64,000 nucleotides of DNA, taken from contig JAAWDS010000010.1 in the NCBI GenBank assembly GCA_022793895.1, positions 85,877 to 149,876 on the forward strand, given 5' to 3'. Under the pieces are notes generated by a model. It was not told the DNA's origin. It did no database searches and saw only the letters and a program-made list of their open reading frames with translations. The DNA is from Provencibacterium sp. GTDB taxonomy: Bacteria > Bacillota > Clostridia > Oscillospirales > Ruminococcaceae. Each line of letters begins with the position of its first letter. Position 1 is the stretch's first letter. This document shows positions 8,892 to 15,951 of this stretch, one piece after another. The position numbers and the translations under genes were made by a program.

Positions 8892-9228
8892 CGCCGGTTA
8901 CCTTCCCGATCGCGACCGCCGTATCATAAACCGGGCGTTCGCTGAAGAGCAGCACAACCTCTTGCTCGCGCGCCTTCTGGCGGGTCGCTTCGTCAATGGC
9001 CATCCCCTCGGCAATTACAACGCAGCTCAAATCGCAGAGCACCGCCACCGCTATCGCATTGAGGTTCGCCATGACCGTTACCCACACGCCGCCCGCCGGC
9101 GCGCGGCCCATCACAATCGAAAGCAGGTCGCAGCAGTAGACCCCGCCGCTGATTTCCCTGGAAAGGCCGTCGCCGCCTTCTATTACCGTTAAACCAAGCT
9201 CCCGCGCCATCTCCTCCACCGTTTTCAT
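8881..9228 (-). CDS. DRTGG-domain protein
   Basis: A 115-residue protein resembling the DRTGG domain, a small alpha/beta domain also found in phosphotransacetylase and CBS-domain regulators and thought to bind a ligand. It shows the typical pattern of hydrophobic strands (VWVTVMANLNAIAVAVL, CVVIAEG) and no catalytic motif. The start ATG 9228 shares one base with the upstream TAA stop, and its end overlaps the PHP gene. It is one of two DRTGG proteins in the operon. The ligand is unknown; a regulatory subunit for the hydrogenase-like sensor is a reasonable guess. Confidence 0.8.
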   Translation of the reverse strand: MKTVEEMARELGLTVIEGGDGLSREISGGVYCCDLLSIVMGRAPAGGVWVTVMANLNAIAVAVLCDLSCVVIAEGMAIDEATRQKAREQEVVLLFSERPVYDTAVAIGKVTGDET

Positions 9229-10526
9229 TACTTCACGCCCTCCTTCTCGTTCGCCGCGTCCCGCCGGGCGGCGTCCTCCGCCAACGTCGCCAGGTTTTCT
9301 TTGATGCGGAAGATGCAGTCGTCCGCTGCCGCGAAGCCGCGCACGATATCCTCCGCCAACGCCCGGCAGGTGGGCGCGCCGCAGGAACCGCAGTCTAAGC
9401 CCGGCAGGCTGTCCTCCAGCTCCTGCATGCGCCGCATCTTCTCCATGGCGGCGGAAAGGTTGGAATCCAGCTCCATGACCGGCTCATAATCGATAACGCT
9501 GTCGTATTTGACCGCCCGCGGAACCTCGTCCTCAATGTGGTTGCAGCTAACCGGACGGTATTTGCGGATGCGCTTGAGCTTCGCTTTGGCTACATAGGGG
9601 TTTTCGACGTTGAGAACGCCGCCGACGCACCCGGCGCTGCATGCGTTGAGCTCGACAAAGTCCAGATCGGTAAACTTATCGTCCTCCAGATCCTCCAGCA
9701 CCTTGATGACGTTTTCAATCCCGTCCGCCGCAAGATACCGGTCGTTGAGCAGCGCGGCCGCTTCGCCGCCTGAGGATCCCCAGCCCATCCCCATCCGGCC
9801 GGCGGAAGACTGCTCCGCCGTGACCGAGACCTCTTTCATCAGGCGGATGAGCTTCGGGTATACGTCCCGAATGGCCAGAACGCCATCCACCGCCGACTGC
9901 TTGGAGCCGAGCGGGCGTTTGACCGCCGTCACCTTGGCCGGGCAGGGAGAGATAAAGAACACCCCAATCTCTTCGGGTGTGCGTCCCGTCCGCTCCACCG
10001 CCTCTTTTTTGGCCATGCGCGCCGCGACCTCGATGGGCGCGCGCAGCGGCAGAATGTTCGGGATAAGTTCGGGAAAGCGCACCCGGATGAGCCGCAGCAC
10101 TGCCGGACAGGCCGAGGAGATCACCGGCCGCTGCAACATCCCGCTGCTCATCAGGCGGCGGGTGGAATCGGAAACGATCTCGGCGGCGCGCGCCACCTCG
10201 AACACCTCGTTGAAGCCGAGCATATGCAGCGCTTCCAACAGAATATCGACGTCATCCAGATTGTTGAACTGCCCGTAAAGCGCGGGGGCGGGCAGCGCGA
10301 TTCTATAAGGAAAGCTCTCCATGCTCTCCAGCGGATCGAAAATCGCCTGTTTCGCGTGATGCGGGCAAATGCGGATACATTCCCCACAGTCGATGCAGCG
10401 CTCTTTAATAATCTTTGCCTTCCCATCCCGCACCCGGATCGCCTCGGTCGGGCAGCGCTTGACACAGTGGGTGCAGCCCTTGCAGGCATCCCGATCCAAC
10501 GTTACCGAGTGGAAATATTCCGCCAT
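9228..10526 (-). CDS. Putative sensory [FeFe]-hydrogenase-like Fe-S protein (HydS/group D-like)
   Basis: This 432-residue protein contains, in order, two [4Fe-4S] ferredoxin motifs (Cys 15/18/21/25 and 44/47/50/54), a hydrogenase large-subunit-like domain (~75-330) and a C-terminal FeS domain (Cys 379/382/387/404). The H-cluster motifs are altered. L1 is SSACPA, so the proton-transfer Cys is Ala while the ligating Cys140 remains; L2 is SPCPAK (Cys195); L3 is NACSAGC (Cys296, Cys300). All four ligating Cys are kept but the motifs differ from catalytic HydA. This is the pattern known for putative sensory, low-activity hydrogenases. It has no PAS domain. It is fused by stop/start overlap to the DRTGG gene and follows a stand-alone ATPase. 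Sensing of H2 or redox state is inferred. Confidence 0.85.
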   Translation of the reverse strand: MAEYFHSVTLDRDACKGCTHCVKRCPTEAIRVRDGKAKIIKERCIDCGECIRICPHHAKQAIFDPLESMESFPYRIALPAPALYGQFNNLDDVDILLEALHMLGFNEVFEVARAAEIVSDSTRRLMSSGMLQRPVISSACPAVLRLIRVRFPELIPNILPLRAPIEVAARMAKKEAVERTGRTPEEIGVFFISPCPAKVTAVKRPLGSKQSAVDGVLAIRDVYPKLIRLMKEVSVTAEQSSAGRMGMGWGSSGGEAAALLNDRYLAADGIENVIKVLEDLEDDKFTDLDFVELNACSAGCVGGVLNVENPYVAKAKLKRIRKYRPVSCNHIEDEVPRAVKYDSVIDYEPVMELDSNLSAAMEKMRRMQELEDSLPGLDCGSCGAPTCRALAEDIVRGFAAADDCIFRIKENLATLAEDAARRDAANEKEGVK

Positions 10527-10638
10527 GGTCCTGATCCTTCCTTTCCCAGCCGCCCCGCCGGCCCGGCAGGGCCGGATTCCTGTCTAAAGGGAGAGGGGCG
10601 TAAAAATCCGCTCTGCGCGGCAGGGAGCGCCTTTGGCT

Positions 10639-11067
10639 TTACGCGGGGTTGCGTACCGTCATGCTCACGGTCGTGCCGACGCCCGGCGTGCTTTCCAAGC
10701 GCATCTCATCGGTATATTTCTTCATGTTGGGCAGGCCCATCCCTGCGCCGAAGCCCAGGTTGCGCACCTCTTCGGGCGCGGTGGAATAGCCGGCCTGCAT
10801 GGCCAGATTGATATCCTTAATTCCCGGTCCGCGGTCGGCCAGCACCATTTCTACCCGGTCGGGATGGATCTCAACGGTGATTTCTCCGCCCTGGGCATGG
10901 ATCACCATGTTGATTTCGCCCTCATACATCGCAATGGCGACCCGCCGGACAACGTCCGGATGGATCCCCAGCTTTTTCAGCGTTTTTTTAACGGCGCTCG
11001 ACGCCTCGCCCGCCCGCGTAAAATCGTCGGGAGGCACGGTATAGCGCAGCTTCACCGGCTCAGCCAC
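10639..11067 (-). CDS. RsbW-like stand-alone ATPase (HATPase_c, anti-sigma-factor-kinase type)
   Basis: A ~142-residue GHKL ATPase without a phospho-acceptor domain. It shows the N box (YEGEINMVIHA), the G1 box (ADRGPGI) and the G2 region (GFGAGMGLPNMKKYTD), so ATP binding is expected. The most likely start is GTG 11067, which overlaps the preceding TAG stop (TAGTG); GTG 11079 is an alternative but too close to its ribosome site. It sits between a DRTGG gene and the sensory hydrogenase-like gene. Such ATPases could act as a protein kinase or a regulator; the partner is not known. Confidence 0.85.
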   Translation of the reverse strand: MAEPVKLRYTVPPDDFTRAGEASSAVKKTLKKLGIHPDVVRRVAIAMYEGEINMVIHAQGGEITVEIHPDRVEMVLADRGPGIKDINLAMQAGYSTAPEEVRNLGFGAGMGLPNMKKYTDEMRLESTPGVGTTVSMTVRNPA

Positions 11068-11417
11068 TAGACATTGCACCCGCCTTTCAGCCCGTTTTCA
11101 TAGAGCAGCCCGCAGGCGGTAAACATGCGGAATTCGGTGCTCATCATGACGATCGAGCGCTCTTCGGCCAGCGCAATCATCTGTGCGTCCGGCTGCTTGC
11201 CGCGCACAAAGACGATGCACACCATGTCCATCATCTCGGCGGTGCGGATGACCTGGGAATTGACCAGCCCGGTCAGAAGGACCGATTGATCCTTGACATA
11301 GGCCAGAACGTCGCTCATCATGTCGCTCCCGCAGGCGGTATGTACCTCGCGGTCAAGGAATTCCTCCCCACAGTAGATTTTCGCTTTTAATATGTTGTGG
11401 ATATCCCGGACGTTCAT
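11067..11417 (-). CDS. DRTGG-domain protein, first gene of the redox operon
   Basis: A 116-residue protein of the DRTGG family (MNVRDIHNILKAKIYCGEEF, and ACGSDMMSDVLAY near residue 30). ATG 11417 is preferred because GGGGAGG lies about 9 bp upstream; an in-frame TTG at 11435 would add six residues and overlap the ribosome site. It contains several Cys residues (19, 31, 67, 101 and 114 by approximate count), but no clear metal motif. It is the promoter-proximal gene and is coupled to the ATPase gene by a one-base overlap. Role unknown, probably ligand or redox sensing. Confidence 0.82.
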   Translation of the reverse strand: MNVRDIHNILKAKIYCGEEFLDREVHTACGSDMMSDVLAYVKDQSVLLTGLVNSQVIRTAEMMDMVCIVFVRGKQPDAQMIALAEERSIVMMSTEFRMFTACGLLYENGLKGGCNV

Positions 11418-11472
11418 GCTTCGAAGCCTCCCCAACCTGTTTTGTTAAAATCAAACTTGATTATCTGGGTGT

Positions 11473-11501
11473 ATTATAACATTTTTAGTGGGTACGCTCA
11501 A
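11473..11501 (-). promoter_or_regulatory. Promoter of the minus-strand redox operon
   Basis: On the minus strand, -35 TTGAGC (11496-11501) and a perfect -10 TATAAT (11473-11478) are 17 bp apart, about 56 bp upstream of ATG 11417. A single Rex-type half-site TTGTTAA at 11442-11448 lies between them and the gene, but its partner half is not conserved. Confidence 0.6.
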
Positions 11502-11584
11502 GAGGGGAAGGGCGTTTCGGAAGAATTTGTTAAGGGGCGCCAAAAGCCGGCCGTCTGTTTTTAGAGATTCCACTCCTCTTCTTT

Positions 11585-12472
11585 CTATGAAAATAAGCTG
11601 AGCTGGGCCGCATATCCCTGCTGATAGGCGCGGATGATCTCCGGCATTTGGTAGAGCAGCCCCAGTCGGCTGCACGCGGCGGTAAAGGACCTCCAGAGCC
11701 TGTCCGCCTGCGGCACGGCGCAGTAGTACCGCCCTCCATACCGGCTCTCGTAACGAGCCGCCAGCCCCTTGCCTGGGAAATATTCCTCCAGCTTTTGGTA
11801 GAACCATTCCCGCTGTCCGGCGCGCATCGTCATGCCGAGGGCCGGATAGACGAAGCGGGCCCCGCAGGCGGCGGCCCGCCGCAGCAGTTCGAGAACATCC
11901 GCCTCGTTGTCCTCCAAAAAGGGGAGCACCGGCATAAGCAAAACGCCGCAGAAGACGCCCGCCTTCGCCAGCTTTTCCAGCGCCATAAAGCGTTCGGAGG
12001 GCGGCGGGGCGCCCGGCTCGATTTTGGCGGCCAGCGCATCGCTGGTGCAGGTAATCGTGAGCTTTACCAGCACCGGCGCACGTTCGCGGATCGACTGCAA
12101 AATATCGGTATCCCGCGTCACCAGCGTCCCTTTGGTGGCAATGGCCGCGCCGAAGCCGTAGGCGTCCAGCAGTTCGAGCGCATGCCGGGTAAGCTGTTCC
12201 TTCGCTTCGAACGGGTTATAAGGGTCGCTCATCGATCCCGTTGCCACCACGCCGGTTTTCACCTTCCGGCGCAGATCGTCCCGGATAATCCGCAGCGCGT
12301 CCGCCTTAGCGCGTACCCGGCCGAAATCCTCGATGCGGTAGCAGTCGCTGCGGCTGTCGCAGTAAATGCACCCATGGCAGCAGCCGCGGTAGATATTCAT
12401 CGTATAATCCGAACCGAACCATTCGCTGGTTTGGTTGCGGGTGACAATGGTTTTAGCTGGGATAAGCTCCAT
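11585..12472 (-). CDS. Radical SAM protein, spore photoproduct lyase-like family
   Basis: This 295-residue protein has the radical SAM [4Fe-4S] motif CCHGCIYC near residues 32-39 (Cx3CxxC), followed by CDSRSDCY. It belongs to the SplB-related branch often called DNA repair photolyase-like, but it is shorter than true spore photoproduct lyase. The N-terminal MNIYRGCCHGCIYC and the later GVLLMPVLPFLEDNEADV are typical of this subgroup. The reaction is unknown. The ATG at 12472 has no strong ribosome site. It sits alone between the redox operon and tRNA-Ser(CGA). Confidence 0.85.
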   Translation of the reverse strand: MELIPAKTIVTRNQTSEWFGSDYTMNIYRGCCHGCIYCDSRSDCYRIEDFGRVRAKADALRIIRDDLRRKVKTGVVATGSMSDPYNPFEAKEQLTRHALELLDAYGFGAAIATKGTLVTRDTDILQSIRERAPVLVKLTITCTSDALAAKIEPGAPPPSERFMALEKLAKAGVFCGVLLMPVLPFLEDNEADVLELLRRAAACGARFVYPALGMTMRAGQREWFYQKLEEYFPGKGLAARYESRYGGRYYCAVPQADRLWRSFTAACSRLGLLYQMPEIIRAYQQGYAAQLSLFS

Positions 12473-12541
12473 TCTGACACCCCCCTAAGGAAAATCGCGG
12501 TTTCCTCCCCCAAGCCGCACAGGCGGCAGATTTCGGGATAG

Positions 12542-12577
12542 AAAAATGGCGATCGATGGTTTCCATCGATCGCCGGT
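12542..12577 (-). terminator. Terminator of tRNA-Ser(CGA)
   Basis: Perfect 12-bp arms at 12548-12559 and 12563-12574 with a 3-nt loop, followed on the minus strand by ATTTTTC. It is just past the CCA end of the tRNA. Confidence 0.85.
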
Positions 12578-12580
12578 TTT

Positions 12581-12671
12581 TGGCGGAGCGGGTGGGATTC
12601 GAACCCACGGGACCCGTAAAGGCCCAACTGATTTCGAGTCAGTCCCGTTATGACCACTTCGATACCGCTCC
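12581..12671 (-). tRNA. tRNA-Ser (anticodon CGA)
   Basis: The acceptor GGAGCGG pairs with CCGCTCC, followed by G and encoded CCA (complement of 12581-12583). A long variable arm and GGTTCGAATCC T-arm are present. The anticodon CGA is the complement of 12634-12636. It is 91 nt with CCA and reads UCG. Confidence 0.95.
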
Positions 12672-12716
12672 CTATAAATCCTCTCCGCCCGGTAAGTCCA
12701 GGCAAGATTCTTTAGT

Positions 12717-12745
12717 ATTATAGCAGGTTCCGCTGCGGTTTGCAA
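12717..12745 (-). promoter_or_regulatory. Promoter of tRNA-Ser(CGA)
   Basis: On the minus strand, -35 TTGCAA (12740-12745) and perfect -10 TATAAT (12717-12722) with 17-bp spacing. Confidence 0.65.
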
Positions 12746-12850
12746 GAGCCTACACCTCTTTTTTATCATTCACAGTTCGGAAAGAAGGGGGGGCTCTTTC
12801 GAGGCTTTGCGCGCGGAGTCCTATTTCAGCTGAAAAAAGGAAGATAGGAA

Positions 12851-12921
12851 CGTCCGCCAAGATGCGGAAAGGAACCGAAAGCTCCCCAAAGCCTCCGATT
12901 CCTTTCGCATCTTCGCAGACG
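12851..12921. repeat. Large imperfect inverted repeat in a gene-free stretch
   Basis: The arm at 12851-12874 is nearly the reverse complement of 12899-12921 (about 20 of 23 positions). It would fold into a ~70-nt hairpin. The intergenic stretch 12746-13025 holds no gene that I can support. Confidence 0.5.
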
Positions 12922-12986
12922 GCCCCTGCCGCTGCAAACCGGACCGTTACTTTATAGCAGCCCTTCTAAAAAATGGACTTCGGCTC

Positions 12987-13012
12987 TGCTTAAAAGCCCT
13001 GCTTAAAAGCCC
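12987..13012. repeat. 13-bp tandem duplication
   Basis: TGCTTAAAAGCCC occurs twice head to tail (12987-12999 and 13000-13012), just past the end of the ABC permease gene. Probably replication slippage. Confidence 0.6.
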
Positions 13013-13025
13013 TGCCGGCCGTTCT

Positions 13026-13865
13026 CTATTCCAGATTGAGCTTTTTCCCCAGCAGCCAGTTGGCGAGAGCGAAGCAGGCGGCTCCCATCAGCGCGCCCCA
13101 GAGAAGGACCATCCAGATCCCGGCGTGCATAACGGTGAGGATATGCTGATCCCCCCACCTGGCGGGGAGGGAAATCATATCGGTCAGCTTATCGAATACC
13201 CATACAGCGGAAAAGGTAATGATCTGGAAAGCCGTATTGAGCACGATAAAGGCCCCAAAGGCGCCCAACAGCTTATGCGCGCTCCAGAGCTGGCCGACGG
13301 CAATAGCCGCATAAACCAGCAGAATGAAGTAGAAGAGGTAGACGAGCATTAACAGGCACACCTCAAAGGAAAGCAGCACGCCATGCAGCGCCGATTGGGG
13401 AGTCAGGTTCCGGAAGGACATGGGAAGGCCCGCGAAAATATCAATGATATCCCCAAGGCTTGCCATCATCAGCAGGCAGGCGAGCAGGGTGACGAGCCCG
13501 CTCACCACCAGCCACATGCAGGAGACGGCGGCCTTGCTGGTAATCAGCTGCCAGGGCCGCACGGGGAGAGTAAACATCAAATACCCCTCGTCCCCCAAAA
13601 GGTTCTTATAAAAGCGCTGGATCATCACAATCGCGGCCAGCATAAAGATGGCGCAGATTAAGAAGATGAAGAGCGCCATGCTGATGACGCGGGTAATCTC
13701 GATGGGCAGGCCCTTGCCGTTTTGGCGCAGCGTGCGCATCATGTTCTCGGCCCTGTTGCTGTAAAAGAGCTTGTTGAGCAGCGAAAGCACGATCAGCGCG
13801 CCGAAAAAGGGGAGAAAGATGCGCCCGGTCGCGCGCAATTCATACTTCATTAATTTTCTCAGCAT
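13026..13865 (-). CDS. ABC-2-type transporter permease, YtrC-like
   Basis: A 279-residue membrane protein with six predicted segments in two blocks, starting MLRKLMKYELRATGRIF. GGGAGG about 7 bp upstream supports ATG 13865, which overlaps the end of the ATPase gene by 7 bp. A much longer upstream open frame is only read-through across the ATPase gene in another frame. Together with the ATPase and the GntR regulator it makes a YtrA-type exporter operon. Related systems in Bacillus respond to cell-wall antibiotics; the substrate here is unknown. Confidence 0.87.
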   Translation of the reverse strand: MLRKLMKYELRATGRIFLPFFGALIVLSLLNKLFYSNRAENMMRTLRQNGKGLPIEITRVISMALFIFLICAIFMLAAIVMIQRFYKNLLGDEGYLMFTLPVRPWQLITSKAAVSCMWLVVSGLVTLLACLLMMASLGDIIDIFAGLPMSFRNLTPQSALHGVLLSFEVCLLMLVYLFYFILLVYAAIAVGQLWSAHKLLGAFGAFIVLNTAFQIITFSAVWVFDKLTDMISLPARWGDQHILTVMHAGIWMVLLWGALMGAACFALANWLLGKKLNLE

Positions 13866-14557
13866 TTGAAAACCTCCCTGAAAAGCGCATCGACGCTCAT
13901 CCCCCGTTCCTCCCGGATACCATCGACCGAGGAGGAGAGCGCAATCCGTCCATGTTCGATAAAAATCACATCGTCGAGCACCCGTTCCACATCGGCGATC
14001 AGGTGGGTAGAGATGATCACCGCCGCGTTCTCCGAATAGTTGCCGATAATGGTCGAGAGAATATAATCCCTCGTCGCAGGATCCACGCCGCCAATCGGCT
14101 CGTCGAGCAGATAGAGCTCCGCGTTCCGGCTCATGACCAAAATGAGCTGCACCTTCTCCTTGGTGCCCTTCGACATCGTTTTTAACCGGTCGGACGGATT
14201 GATATTCAACCGGTTGAGCATTTCCAACGCCTTCATGCGGTCGAACCCGCGGTAAAAATCTGAAAACAGGTCGATGATGTCGTTCACCCGCATCCAATCC
14301 CCAAGATAAGGGCGATCCGGCAGATAGCTGACCATCTCCTTGGTTTCCACGCCGATGGGCTTCCCGGCGATCCGGATCTCTCCGAGCGTGGGGGAGAGCA
14401 GGCCGCTGGCAATCTTAATGAGGGTGGTCTTCCCGCTCCCGTTCGGACCGAGCAGCCCGATGATCCGCCCGCGCTGCACCGTAAGATCCACCGATGAAAG
14501 CGCTTCTTTCGATCCATACCGCTTGGTAAGCACCTTGCATTCCAATATAGGTTCCAT
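13859..14557 (-). CDS. ABC transporter ATPase, YtrB-like
   Basis: A 232-residue ATPase with Walker A GPNGSGKTT near residue 38, a divergent signature MSKGTKEK near 134 and Walker B LYLLDEPIGGVDP near 155. The signature lacks the usual LSGGQ, as in YtrB/EcsA-type exporter ATPases paired with GntR regulators. The start is ATG 14557 with AAGGAAGGGG upstream; the longer frame overlaps the regulator gene and is not used. It energises the permease encoded immediately downstream. Confidence 0.9.
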   Translation of the reverse strand: MEPILECKVLTKRYGSKEALSSVDLTVQRGRIIGLLGPNGSGKTTLIKIASGLLSPTLGEIRIAGKPIGVETKEMVSYLPDRPYLGDWMRVNDIIDLFSDFYRGFDRMKALEMLNRLNINPSDRLKTMSKGTKEKVQLILVMSRNAELYLLDEPIGGVDPATRDYILSTIIGNYSENAAVIISTHLIADVERVLDDVIFIEHGRIALSSSVDGIREERGMSVDALFREVFKC

Positions 14558-14624
14558 CTGTCCCCTTCCTTTCTTAACCAACCCTTGCCGCCCCTCAAAA
14601 AAAACCGGGCGGACGAAAATGCCT

Positions 14625-15014
14625 CTATGCGCTCTCTTTTTCCGGCTTTTTCGGTTCTGCGTCCGCGGTTTGGAGCAGCCGGAGCGTTTCCTCGCGGCTG
14701 ATGCCGAGCTGTCCCATCTTCTCAAAGAAGAGCGCCACCTGCTCGCGCGCTAGCTTTTCCCGAATGCTTCTAATCATCTCATGATCCTCCGTGATAAATC
14801 TTCCGGCCGTCCGCTGGGTATGCACCAATCCATCCCGCTCCAACTCGGCCAGAGCCTTCTGCATGGTGTTCGGATTTACCGACGCCTCCGCCGCCAGGTC
14901 GCGCACGGCGGGCAGCTTACTGCCTGCCGGATACTGCCCGGACACGATCCGCATTTGGATCTGCTCAATCAGTTGTATATAGATCGGGCGATCGCCTTTG
15001 AACTCCCATGTCAT
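14625..15014 (-). CDS. GntR-family repressor, YtrA subfamily
   Basis: A 129-residue regulator with an N-terminal winged helix-turn-helix (IYIQLIEQIQMRIVSGQYPA, then KLPAVRDLAAEASVNPNTMQ) and a short C-terminal dimerising helical tail, as in the YtrA subfamily, which lacks a large effector domain. It is the first gene of the exporter operon, and its promoter is covered by a long palindrome, so autoregulation is likely. The signal would be cell-envelope stress or another drug-like compound (inferred from the family). Confidence 0.92.
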   Translation of the reverse strand: MTWEFKGDRPIYIQLIEQIQMRIVSGQYPAGSKLPAVRDLAAEASVNPNTMQKALAELERDGLVHTQRTAGRFITEDHEMIRSIREKLAREQVALFFEKMGQLGISREETLRLLQTADAEPKKPEKESA

Positions 15015-15027
15015 CTCCTTGCCTCCC

Positions 15028-15065
15028 TTGTACTATTGTATTAATAACGTAATACAATAGTACAA
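15028..15065. promoter_or_regulatory. Operator palindrome for the YtrA-type repressor
   Basis: TTGTACTATTGTATT (15028-15042) and AATACAATAGTACAA (15051-15065) are perfect 15-bp arms separated by 8 bp. The site overlaps the -10 of the operon promoter, a standard repressor position. Confidence 0.8.
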
Positions 15066-15085
15066 CGCAAAATCCATTTTGTCAA
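15057..15085 (-). promoter_or_regulatory. Promoter of the gntR-ABC operon
   Basis: On the minus strand, perfect -35 TTGACA (15080-15085) and -10 TACTAT (15057-15062) with 17-bp spacing, overlapping the operator. Confidence 0.75.
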
Positions 15086-15337
15086 GAGGGAAAATCAAAA
15101 TGAAGAAAACATTCTGGAAATACATACAGCTAAAACGCAAAGCACCCTGCGAATATTTCTCAAGGTCATTCCCAAGGGAAGAATCTCTTCCCAATCTTTT
15201 TAATAATATAGAATATACTTCCAAGGAATCCGGGAAAGAATTCCCCCTAATCGCCCCACATTGTAGAAAATTTAACAATATCTCCCCCTTTTGGGGAGAA
15301 TTTACGAAAAAAAACAGGCGATTTCTCTTTCTGACCA

Positions 15338-15367
15338 TAGACGTAGAAGGCCAGTTTCTGATATAAT
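15338..15367 (+). promoter_or_regulatory. Promoter of the hydrogenase operon
   Basis: A perfect -10 TATAAT at 15362-15367 with an extended TG (TGATATAAT) and a weak -35 TAGACG at 15338-15343, 18 bp upstream. The rest of the 15086-15337 stretch holds no supportable gene. Confidence 0.6.
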
Positions 15368-15389
15368 GAATAACAATGAGGCAGGTTGC

Positions 15390-15407
15390 TCGTTAATTTT
15401 TTGACAT
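15390..15407 (+). promoter_or_regulatory. Rex-like operator in the hydrogenase leader
   Basis: TCGTTAATTTTTTGACAT matches the clostridial Rex consensus TTGTTAAN4TTAACAA at 11 of 14 defined positions. It lies 22 bp downstream of the -10, where bound Rex would block elongation. It also lies in the loop of a 10-bp leader hairpin (arms 15382-15391 and 15408-15417). Rex is encoded in this window (53597-54247). Confidence 0.6.
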
Positions 15408-15445
15408 GAGCAGCCTGTTATTCTCGCAAGGAGGTAGTCACAAAC

Positions 15446-15946
15446 ATGGCAAATACCATCAGCTCTCTGAAGTTCTCCGGAACAAAAGAGCAAGAAGCGC
15501 AGCTCATGGCCGTGATTGACGAGCTGCGTTCCCAGAAGGGCGCGCTCATGCCGATCATGCAGAAGGCGCAGGAGATCTACGGCTATCTGCCCATTGAGGT
15601 GCAGCAGATGATTGCCGACGGGCTCGGCATCCCGCTTGAAGAGGTATACGGCGTAGCCACCTTCTATGCGCAGTTTGCGCTCAACCCGAAGGGACGCTAC
15701 AAAATTTCGGTTTGCCTGGGAACCGCCTGCTACGTAAAGGGATCGGGCGAGGTCTATGAGCGCCTGATGGAAACGCTCGGCATCAAGGGCGGCGAATGCA
15801 CGCCGGACGGGAAGTTCTCGCTGGAGGCCTGCCGCTGCGTCGGCGCATGCGGCCTGGCGCCGGTCATGATGATCAACGATGAGGTTTACGGGCGGCTGAA
15901 GCCGGAGGATATCGACGACGTTCTCGCCAAATATAAAAACCGGTAA
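15446..15946 (+). CDS. hydC: HydC/NuoE-like [2Fe-2S] subunit of NADH-linked [FeFe]-hydrogenase
   Basis: A 166-residue thioredoxin-fold [2Fe-2S] protein. Cluster ligands are CLGTAC near residues 91-96 and CRCVGAC near 131-137. It is homologous to NuoE/HydC/HymA and passes electrons between the flavin site in HydB and the rest of the complex. AAGGAGG lies 13 bp before ATG 15446. It is the first gene of the hydrogenase operon, in the order usual for Clostridia (hydC, ATPase, 2Fe-2S protein, hydB, hydA). Confidence 0.93.
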   Translation: MANTISSLKFSGTKEQEAQLMAVIDELRSQKGALMPIMQKAQEIYGYLPIEVQQMIADGLGIPLEEVYGVATFYAQFALNPKGRYKISVCLGTACYVKGSGEVYERLMETLGIKGGECTPDGKFSLEACRCVGACGLAPVMMINDEVYGRLKPEDIDDVLAKYKNR

Positions 15947-15951
15947 AGGCC

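Noticed and set aside
13026..14297. A 423-residue version of the ABC permease
   Set aside because: The first ~143 residues are the ATPase gene read in another frame; the true start is ATG 13865 with a ribosome site.
15079..15366. Possible 95-residue protein before the hydrogenase operon
   Set aside because: Overlaps the gntR promoter and hydrogenase promoter; no supporting ribosome site or similarity.
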